Positions 25,930 through 30,866 of a DNA stretch of 30,866 bases are shown here, in pieces (positions within the stretch are counted from its first letter, which is position 1; each line of letters begins with the position of its first letter). The notes below the pieces were generated by a model. That model did not search any database. It saw only the letters and a program-made list of their open reading frames with translations, and was not told where the DNA came from. Made by a program: the position numbers and the translations under genes. This stretch comes from HGM05232 sp036661515. GTDB taxonomy: Bacteria > Bacteroidota > Bacteroidia > Bacteroidales > Muribaculaceae. The stretch covers positions 1-30,866 of the forward strand of contig JAVWYO010000014.1 of NCBI GenBank assembly GCA_036661515.1, read 5' to 3'.

Positions 25930-26847
25930 TTATAATTTATTGCATCTTGAAAAGAAATCAATAGATTCAAGCTCTTTCTTCATTGAAACCTCCTCTGCAT
26001 CAGTCATGTTGCGAAATGGTGTGCGATTTTTACCTAAATCAAGACCTATAAGTTTCATTATACGTTTGCCTCCTACAATATTTCCACGATAATTGCATAT
26101 TACATTTATTACTGCCTGAGCAAAGTTTTGTCTTTCTCTTGCAGTTTCTAAATCACCTTTTTCCCAGGCACTTATTATACCCACAAGTTCACGACCATTG
26201 TAATTTGTAGTTCCTCCTATGCCACCTTGTGCTCCTCCTAATGCGAGGCTGGGTAGAATAGTTTCATCTTGACCATGCAACATATCGAATTTCCCATTCT
26301 TATACATTCTACACTGATTATATTCATAGAGACTCTCGTATGTGTATTTAATACCAGCAAAATTAGGGATGCGATTTTCTACTGCTTTTAAAAGATCAAT
26401 CATTGGTAAAAAAGCACCATTAAATGCAGGTATATGATAATAATAAAATGGTAGAGATGGTGCTCCAGAAGCTATTTCAGCACAATATTCTGCAAGCTCT
26501 TCAATCCTTCCTATTTTTGGAAAAGGAGGAGCCATTGCCCCAATACCCCATGCACCTATTTTCTGTGCATGTTCTGCAAGAGCCTTGCTCTCTTTTACAC
26601 AGCAACTTCCCACATGTACTATTATCTTAAAATCTTTAGGCGACACTGCCACCCATTTCTCAGCTAACATCATTCTTTCTTCAGGTGTAAGCATGTACCC
26701 TTCACCCGATGATCCATTGATAAAAACACCCTTTAGCCCATTAGCTTTAAGCATATGCGCATATTGTTCAATTGGTTCAAGATTTACTTCTCCATTTTCA
26801 TAAAATGGAGTGAATGGAGCATCGATAAGTCCTTTAATTTTTTCCAT
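25930..26847 (-). CDS. nanA: N-acetylneuraminate lyase
   Basis: This class I aldolase splits sialic acid into ManNAc and pyruvate. Its 305 residues are of the DHDPS/NAL superfamily: the carboxylate-binding 'GSSGE' (45-49), Tyr137 in 'YYYHIPAFNG', and the Schiff-base Lys167 in 'FAGIKYTYESL'. These positions match the NAL branch closely. The Bacteroides gene is often called nanL. It is the first gene of the nine-gene minus-strand operon and is followed after 6 bases by the epimerase. Its promoter and the candidate operators lie just upstream. A related nonulosonate substrate cannot be excluded. Confidence 0.93.
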   Translation of the reverse strand: MEKIKGLIDAPFTPFYENGEVNLEPIEQYAHMLKANGLKGVFINGSSGEGYMLTPEERMMLAEKWVAVSPKDFKIIVHVGSCCVKESKALAEHAQKIGAWGIGAMAPPFPKIGRIEELAEYCAEIASGAPSLPFYYYHIPAFNGAFLPMIDLLKAVENRIPNFAGIKYTYESLYEYNQCRMYKNGKFDMLHGQDETILPSLALGGAQGGIGGTTNYNGRELVGIISAWEKGDLETARERQNFAQAVINVICNYRGNIVGGKRIMKLIGLDLGKNRTPFRNMTDAEEVSMKKELESIDFFSRCNKL

Positions 26848-26885
26848 AATTTTGTATTACTTATTAGTTCGGTTAATGTTTTAAT

Positions 26886-26897
26886 TACTACATAATA
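26886..26897 (+). promoter_or_regulatory. candidate NanR operator, site 1
   Basis: TACTACATAATA lies within a wider inverted repeat, TTACTA-CATAA-TAGTAA (26885-26901), in the untranslated leader of the nanA transcript. It is 12 of 12 identical to site 3 read on the other strand and 11 of 12 to site 2. Confidence 0.6.
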
Positions 26898-26913
26898 GTA
26901 AAATTAGATGCCA

Positions 26914-26921
26914 CAAATATA
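26914..26921 (-). promoter_or_regulatory. probable -7 box for the nan operon
   Basis: On the minus strand this reads TATATTTG, fitting TAnnTTTG, and lies 66 bases before the nanA start codon. The -33 position (about 26941-26945) has no good TTTG and is covered by candidate operator site 2. This suggests a weak promoter under direct control. Confidence 0.5.
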
Positions 26922-26939
26922 TATGTATTATTTAATAAA

Positions 26940-26951
26940 TACTACATATTA
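26940..26951 (+). promoter_or_regulatory. candidate NanR operator, site 2
   Basis: TACTACATATTA differs from sites 1 and 3 at a single base. It covers the expected -33 position of the nan promoter, where a bound repressor would block polymerase. A separate short palindrome, ATTTG-TG-CAAAT, lies at 26978-26989 and could serve another regulator. Confidence 0.6.
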
Positions 26952-27069
26952 TGTCTTAAAATGAATAATTTAACATTATTTGTGCAAATGGGCTCTGTAT
27001 TCGTCAGTTATGAGCGTTTATTTCACATAAATTTTAAGTGAGAGCAACAATCATTCAGGCTAATACTTA

Positions 27070-27081
27070 TATTATGTAGTA
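27070..27081 (-). promoter_or_regulatory. candidate NanR operator, site 3
   Basis: TATTATGTAGTA is the exact reverse complement of site 1. It lies 63 bases upstream of the -7 box of the regulator gene, so it may serve autoregulation or looping with the other two sites. Confidence 0.55.
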
Positions 27082-27144
27082 TCTATTAAAATAATAAGAT
27101 TGATTTAATAGTGCGTAATTTTATGCGATGACAACAATTATACG

Positions 27145-27152
27145 TATATTTG
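27145..27152 (+). promoter_or_regulatory. probable -7 box for the GntR regulator gene
   Basis: TATATTTG fits TAnnTTTG. Transcription would begin near 27160, which places the upstream ATG at 27128 outside the message and supports the start at 27179. Confidence 0.55.
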
Positions 27153-27178
27153 TACAACTTAAAAAAGGTATCTTTTAT

Positions 27179-27898
27179 ATGCAAAAAGAGCAAATGGAAA
27201 ATAAAAAAATTGAGGAACCAAAAGATTCAACACTTGTTGAACAGACACAGAATAAGATTCTTGAATATATTTCCGAAAACCACTATGAATTTAATTCTGT
27301 ATTACCAAAGGAGAGTGAATTAGCCGAGATTCTTGGCGTTAGCCGTGTTGTTATTAGAGAAGCATATAGTGGCCTCCGCGTATTAGGATTTCTTGAAACA
27401 AAAAGAAAAAAGGGCACCATCTTCGTCGCTCCTAAGGTATTCAATATACTTAAATTTGTAATGCTTTCAGGTTTTATGGACAAGCAATCTATGAAAGACA
27501 TGTATGAGTTAAGATTAATGTTAGAAATTGGCATGTCGGATTATGTTGTACCTAAAGTTACCGATAGCAAAATCGAAAAACTACAAAAAATAGTTGACCG
27601 AGAAGAAGAAGCAACAACATCAGAAGACTTAAGATTAATTGATATTAAATTTCACAGCGCATTATATGAAATGTCGAGCAATAGAAGCTTACTATATTTT
27701 CAGAACATCTTAAGTAAACTATTTTATCTCTACACACCCCGGTCGGCCGACTGGAAAGCGCATGAGATGATGACACATCGCACACTACTGGAAATACTCA
27801 AAAAAAAGAACCCAGAGCTATTTCGCGCTGCAATGCGCATCCACTTAGAAAACCAATTTAAAAATCAGGAACGCAATCTATCTTATATAAAAAAGTAG
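27179..27898 (+). CDS. nanR: GntR/FadR-type transcription regulator of the nan operon
   Basis: This is a DNA-binding repressor or activator, probably responding to a sialic-acid intermediate. From the ATG at 27179 it has 239 residues; the longer frame from 27128 would include its own promoter box. Residues 18-84 form the winged helix ('PKESELAEILGVSRVVIREA', then 'LGFLETKRKKGTIFVAP'). The FCD ligand-binding domain follows (about 105-232), with candidate metal residues Asp155 and His159 ('DIKFHSALY'), His200 and His222. It is divergent from the nan operon with three repeated sites between, as expected for a local regulator. The symbol is by context. Confidence 0.85.
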   Translation: MQKEQMENKKIEEPKDSTLVEQTQNKILEYISENHYEFNSVLPKESELAEILGVSRVVIREAYSGLRVLGFLETKRKKGTIFVAPKVFNILKFVMLSGFMDKQSMKDMYELRLMLEIGMSDYVVPKVTDSKIEKLQKIVDREEEATTSEDLRLIDIKFHSALYEMSSNRSLLYFQNILSKLFYLYTPRSADWKAHEMMTHRTLLEILKKKNPELFRAAMRIHLENQFKNQERNLSYIKK

Positions 27899-27923
27899 AA
27901 TAGCCATTGATTAAATGGCGCTG

Positions 27924-27995
27924 TACCTCCGAGCAGAATCGAACTGCTATCTAAAGTTTAGGAAACTTCTATTCTATCCGTTGAACTACGAAGGC
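27924..27995 (-). tRNA. tRNA-Arg (anticodon CCU)
   Basis: Read on the minus strand, the acceptor arm GCCTTCG pairs with CGGAGGT, the anticodon arm is GAAGT-TTCCTAA-ACTTT with CCT at 34-36, and the T arm is AGCAG-TTCGATT-CTGCT. About 72 bases; CCA is not encoded. It reads AGG codons. Confidence 0.92.
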
Positions 27996-28009
27996 TCTTT
28001 TTCGTGGTG

Positions 28010-28040
28010 CAAATTTACTATTATTATTGCGCACCACAAA
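28010..28040 (-). promoter_or_regulatory. promoter of tRNA-Arg
   Basis: On the minus strand TTTG (28037-28040), 19 bases, then TAAATTTG (28010-28017): a full match to the Bacteroides consensus, 15 bases before the tRNA. Confidence 0.75.
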
Positions 28041-28077
28041 ATTATGTAATAACCAATGACAAAATTCTTATTACTTT

Positions 28078-28803
28078 TTATCGAAATAGCTGCTTAAGTA
28101 TTTCTGGCGACTTAAGTGAGCTTAATGTCGTATTATGCAACTCATAATATTTAAGCATCAAGTCCAGAACATCATTTCGTTGCTCTCTGCTAAACTTAAA
28201 GTGATGAAGATTACTGAAACTTATGCGCGAAAGCATCATTATAACCTTAGCATCATCAGGCTTTAGCCCATGACTATGAGCTGGCATCATAGGCGTAAAA
28301 TCGCCATTAAGCATATCAAACCAATAGCCATCACAATACACCTCTATATTAGGTTGGACACCCAAATAAGAGCCCAAATGATACAAAAAACATATATGAA
28401 AATTACTCGTTCCCATCTTTATCTCATCAAGCAACCTAACTGCCGTCGACACATATCTAAAAAGCCCCAAATTCTGCTCGCTACCATTTAACACCTTTCC
28501 AAGCAGTTCCGTAATAAACATCACAATCGCATTCTTTACTGGATCGGAATAGAGAGAACTAAATGGATAAACTAATCGCACATCTCTAAAACCATAGATT
28601 TCTCGACCAGGCAATATATTAGCTTCAAATTCAATGTGAGACAATGGCATAAAATGAGCATTACGCATCTTAGCAACTTTTCCACCACCTTGCGGCAAGA
28701 AAAATGACATATTCCCATAAGTATCCGTAAAAATCTTCACAATAGAATTTTTATCACTATACTTTATGCTCTGCAATACAATCCCTCTCAACTTTTCTAT
28801 CAT
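28078..28803 (-). CDS. recO: DNA repair protein RecO
   Basis: RecO helps RecR load RecA on gapped DNA and anneals SSB-coated strands. The 241-residue protein starts with the OB-fold region of the family ('LRGIVLQSIKYSDKNSIVKIFTDTYG'), then a basic stretch 'GGGKVAKMRNAHFMPLSHIEF', followed by the helical C-terminal part ('FITELLGKVLNGSEQNLGLF', 'FLYHLGSYLGVQPN'). The four-Cys zinc site found in some RecO proteins is not present. It is transcribed away from the tRNA-Glu/rpsT unit and has its own promoter-like boxes upstream. Confidence 0.92.
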   Translation of the reverse strand: MIEKLRGIVLQSIKYSDKNSIVKIFTDTYGNMSFFLPQGGGKVAKMRNAHFMPLSHIEFEANILPGREIYGFRDVRLVYPFSSLYSDPVKNAIVMFITELLGKVLNGSEQNLGLFRYVSTAVRLLDEIKMGTSNFHICFLYHLGSYLGVQPNIEVYCDGYWFDMLNGDFTPMMPAHSHGLKPDDAKVIMMLSRISFSNLHHFKFSREQRNDVLDLMLKYYELHNTTLSSLKSPEILKQLFR

Positions 28804-28837
28804 ATATATTTTTTATGCGCACAAATCCAAATTACTA

Positions 28838-28870
28838 CAAATTTACACTTTATTTACTTCCAAAATCAAA
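28838..28870 (-). promoter_or_regulatory. probable promoter of recO
   Basis: On the minus strand TTTG (28867-28870), 21 bases, then TAAATTTG (28838-28845), 35 bases before the recO start codon. Confidence 0.55.
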
Positions 28871-28927
28871 AAAATGCGCCCTTTTTAGAAAAATATCGCC
28901 CTTTACTTTCGTTTTATTATAGACTTT

Positions 28928-28958
28928 TTTGTGAATTCAATTTTTTGTCCTATATTTG
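28928..28958 (+). promoter_or_regulatory. promoter of the tRNA-Glu / rpsT unit
   Basis: TTTG (28928-28931), 19 bases, then TATATTTG (28951-28958): a full match to the Bacteroides consensus, starting transcription about 20 bases before the first tRNA. Confidence 0.8.
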
Positions 28959-28985
28959 CACTCGCTTTCAGAATAAAGCACTTTT

Positions 28986-29057
28986 GGCCCATTCGTCTAT
29001 CGGTTAGGACGCAAGATTTTCATTCTTGAAAGAGCAGTTCGATTCTGCTATGGGCTA
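28986..29057 (+). tRNA. tRNA-Glu (anticodon UUC), copy 1
   Basis: The acceptor arm GGCCCAT pairs with ATGGGCT. The anticodon arm is CAAGA-TTTTCAT-TCTTG with TTC at 34-36, and the T arm is AGCAG-TTCGATT-CTGCT. 72 bases, no encoded CCA. It is identical to the copy at 29404-29475. Confidence 0.95.
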
Positions 29058-29095
29058 CTAACTTAAGCAATTTTTTAAACAAGGTTTTTTTTATA

Positions 29096-29353
29096 ATGGC
29101 AAACCACAAATCATCAATCAAAAGAATTCGTCAAACTGAGTCTAAGAGACTTCGTAACCGTTACTATGCTAAGACTATGCGTACCGCTGTACGTCGCCTT
29201 CGCACATTAACAGACAAAGCTGAAGCTACAACTACTTTTAATAAGGTAAGCGCTATGCTCGACAAACTTGCTAACAAGAATGTCATTTCTAAGAACAAAG
29301 CTGCAAATCTTAAAAGCAAGATCGCTCGTCACATTAATAAGCTCGCTGCTTAA
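29096..29353 (+). CDS. rpsT: 30S ribosomal protein S20 (bS20)
   Basis: This small-subunit protein binds 16S rRNA. Its 85 residues are very basic and start with the family's 'MANHKSSIKRIRQTESKRLRNR'; the middle has 'MRTAVRRLRTL' and the end 'NVISKNKAANLKSKIARHINKL'. It lies 38 bases after tRNA-Glu copy 1 and 50 before copy 2, with no terminator between, so tRNA and mRNA are probably cut from one transcript. Confidence 0.98.
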   Translation: MANHKSSIKRIRQTESKRLRNRYYAKTMRTAVRRLRTLTDKAEATTTFNKVSAMLDKLANKNVISKNKAANLKSKIARHINKLAA

Positions 29354-29403
29354 TTAAATCGACAGCAATCGCTCACCATTAAGTAGAGCTAAAGATATTT
29401 TTT

Positions 29404-29475
29404 GGCCCATTCGTCTATCGGTTAGGACGCAAGATTTTCATTCTTGAAAGAGCAGTTCGATTCTGCTATGGGCTA
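29404..29475 (+). tRNA. tRNA-Glu (anticodon UUC), copy 2
   Basis: Identical over all 72 bases to the tRNA at 28986-29057, and also preceded by TTTT. No promoter box is seen directly upstream, so it probably shares the transcript of copy 1 and rpsT. Confidence 0.95.
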
Positions 29476-29479
29476 CGAG

Positions 29480-29509
29480 GCGTTAGGTACTTCACTTAAC
29501 GCTTTTATT
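29480..29509 (+). terminator. intrinsic terminator after the second tRNA-Glu
   Basis: GCGTTAGGT (29480-29488) pairs with ACTTAACGC (29494-29502), with one G-T pair and a five-base loop, and TTTTATT follows. A second small palindrome, TACGTG-AACT-CACGTA, is at 29509-29524. Confidence 0.8.
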
Positions 29510-29590
29510 ACGTGAACTCACGTATTAGCCAAAACCCCAAAATAGCCTCACAACAGAACAATAATTAACCAGCTATAAGTCAACCTATAT

Positions 29591-30631
29591 ATGAAACCAA
29601 ACAATCACATATTATCATTAATAATATTCTTTATATCTATATTTTTGTGCAGTTGTTCAAAAGAAAGCACAACACCCGACACACCAAAGCCACCAATTAA
29701 AAAATCAGCATTTGCCAAAGGTGCCGACGTAAGCTGGATTACTGAATTAGAAAGTAAAGGTATCAAATTTTATGATTTTGACAGGAAAGAAAAAGAATGC
29801 ATGGACTTGCTAAAAAGTTGTGGTATAAATTCTATTAGACTTCGCGTGTGGGTAAACCCAGTTGACAAGTGGAACAACATCGATGATGTGATGATTAAAG
29901 CTCGTCGCGCTAATAAACTCGGATTACGCATAATGATAGACTTTCATTACAGCGACTCATGGGCTGATCCCGGAAAGCAAGTAACACCTAAAGCTTGGGA
30001 AAAATACGGAATAGAAGACCTAAAAAAAGCCGTGTATAATCACACAGCCGAATTAATGAGCAAACTTAAAGCCTCTAATATAGAACCAGAATGGGTACAA
30101 GTTGGTAACGAAACTCGTGGTGGTATGCTTTATCCTCTCGGAGCTTATAAAAATGGTAAAAATTACACCGACCTCACAAATGCAGGATATAACGCCGTAA
30201 AAGCAACATTTCCAAAATCGAAAGTAATAGTTCATATTGATAGTGGTGATAATATATATCTATACGAAACAATCTTCAACACCCTAAAGACCTACGGTGG
30301 CAAATACGACATGATAGGCATGTCCCTTTATCCAGAAGTTGCAACATGGAAGTCGATGAGCGATAAATGTATTGCTAATATTAAAGCACTTAGTGCAACT
30401 TATGGGAAAGACGTAATGATATGTGAAGTAGGCATGAGCTGGGATCAAGCCGAAGCATGCAAGCAATTTCTATCCTATTTAATTGAGCAATCAAAGAATA
30501 ACACCAATGGAAAATGCGCAGGCATTTTTTATTGGGAACCAGAATCCGAACCACAATACAACGGCTACACAAAAGGTTGTTTTGCCAAAGGAACACCAAC
30601 AATAGCACTCGACCCTTTTTCTATCAGATAA
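29591..30631 (+). CDS. GH53 endo-beta-1,4-galactanase lipoprotein
   Basis: This enzyme cleaves beta-1,4-galactan side chains of pectin (type I arabinogalactan) at the cell surface or in the periplasm. The 346-residue protein has a lipoprotein signal with Cys22 ('FLCSC'), a short Pro-rich linker, then one (beta/alpha)8 GH53 domain from about 38: 'FAKGADVSWI', 'INSIRLRVWVNP', 'IMIDFHYSDSWADPGKQ'. The acid/base is Glu174 in 'QVGNE' and the nucleophile Glu279 in 'MICEVG'. It stands alone in this window, after the tRNA/rpsT unit; any SusC/SusD partner would lie past the window end. Confidence 0.95.
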   Translation: MKPNNHILSLIIFFISIFLCSCSKESTTPDTPKPPIKKSAFAKGADVSWITELESKGIKFYDFDRKEKECMDLLKSCGINSIRLRVWVNPVDKWNNIDDVMIKARRANKLGLRIMIDFHYSDSWADPGKQVTPKAWEKYGIEDLKKAVYNHTAELMSKLKASNIEPEWVQVGNETRGGMLYPLGAYKNGKNYTDLTNAGYNAVKATFPKSKVIVHIDSGDNIYLYETIFNTLKTYGGKYDMIGMSLYPEVATWKSMSDKCIANIKALSATYGKDVMICEVGMSWDQAEACKQFLSYLIEQSKNNTNGKCAGIFYWEPESEPQYNGYTKGCFAKGTPTIALDPFSIR

Positions 30632-30726
30632 AAGTTTTAGCGGACAGCAATAAATTAAAATGACAAAATAGTTCCAATGCCTGCCAAAAGCGGGTTTGTA
30701 TACTACAAAATAGCAAATTTTAGCAG

Positions 30727-30768
30727 AGCCTTAACCTACTGCAACATAGTGACTAAGGCTATGTTTTT
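30727..30768 (+). terminator. terminator-like hairpins downstream of the GH53 gene
   Basis: AACATAG (30743-30749) pairs with CTATGTT (30759-30765), followed by TTTC. An overlapping, mutually exclusive stem joins AGCCTTA (30727-30733) and TAAGGCT (30754-30760). It probably ends the GH53 transcript. The remaining bases to the window end show no gene. Confidence 0.45.
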
Positions 30769-30866
30769 CACCTTAAAGTGTCAAAGATGAGATGTTAATA
30801 TATTGCAAGACAACTCTTCTTGCGCAACTTTGAGAAGCAACGCATCTTCGTCGCGCTTGTAATAAG

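Noticed and set aside
27128..27178. Longer N-terminus for the GntR regulator, starting at 27128
   Set aside because: The stretch contains the probable -7 box TATATTTG (27145-27152), and the added residues are hydrophobic and not part of the family's usual N-terminus.
27903..27919. Hairpin GCCATT-GATTA-AATGGC after the GntR gene as a terminator
   Set aside because: The stem is only six base pairs and no T-run follows, so a terminator call is not supported.
30727..30768. Mutually exclusive hairpins near the window end as a riboswitch or attenuator
   Set aside because: No downstream gene or leader peptide is visible before the window ends; a simple terminator for the GH53 gene explains it.

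Overview
The window looks like a chromosomal segment of an AT-rich member of the Bacteroidales. Three things point there: SusC/SusD proteins, promoters of the Bacteroides type (TTTG, about 19-21 bases, TAnnTTTG) in front of several genes, and the Bacteroidetes form of the sialic-acid pathway (lyase plus AGE-type epimerase plus MFS transporter, no ManNAc kinase). I cannot name the family or genus from the sequence alone.

Layout. (1) 1-3.4 kb is a worn region: a short tandem repeat, a remnant of an IS5-like transposase, a TonB-dependent receptor gene broken by a frameshift, a perfect 249-bp copy of the part of that gene containing the frameshift, and a cluster of small palindromes. (2) 3.4-7.9 kb is the histidine operon hisG-hisD-hisC-hisB, preceded by a 16-residue leader peptide with three His codons and a terminator hairpin, i.e. 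a ribosome-dependent attenuator. (3) 7.9-10.4 kb on the minus strand holds menA and, overlapping its start, a large protein joining an ABC/AAA-type ATPase to a TOPRIM-like (DUF4435-type) region, similar in architecture to OLD/PARIS proteins. (4) 10.6-12.9 kb carries lemA, two TPM-domain genes and a small lipoprotein with a SecD-head-like end.

(5) 13.0-26.8 kb on the minus strand is one long operon of nine genes with gaps of at most about 40 bases: N-acetylneuraminate lyase, AGE-type epimerase, SusC, SusD, two tandem paralogous exported beta-propeller proteins resembling glycoside hydrolases, a PKD plus PQQ-propeller lipoprotein, an MFS transporter and a YhcH/NanQ-type protein. A divergent GntR/FadR-type regulator gene lies next to it, and three near-identical 12-bp sites sit in the space between. 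I read this as a sialic-acid (or related nonulosonate) utilisation locus. SusC/SusD and the lipoproteins would capture and process glycan at the surface, the MFS protein would import the free sugar, the YhcH protein would help its anomers interconvert, and the lyase and epimerase would turn it into pyruvate and GlcNAc. No GH33 sialidase is present. The two propeller proteins fill the place where such an enzyme would be expected, and they are the most promising undescribed component.

(6) 27.9-30.9 kb is housekeeping plus one glycanase: tRNA-Arg(CCU), recO, tRNA-Glu(UUC), rpsT (S20), a second identical tRNA-Glu(UUC), and a GH53 endo-beta-1,4-galactanase lipoprotein.
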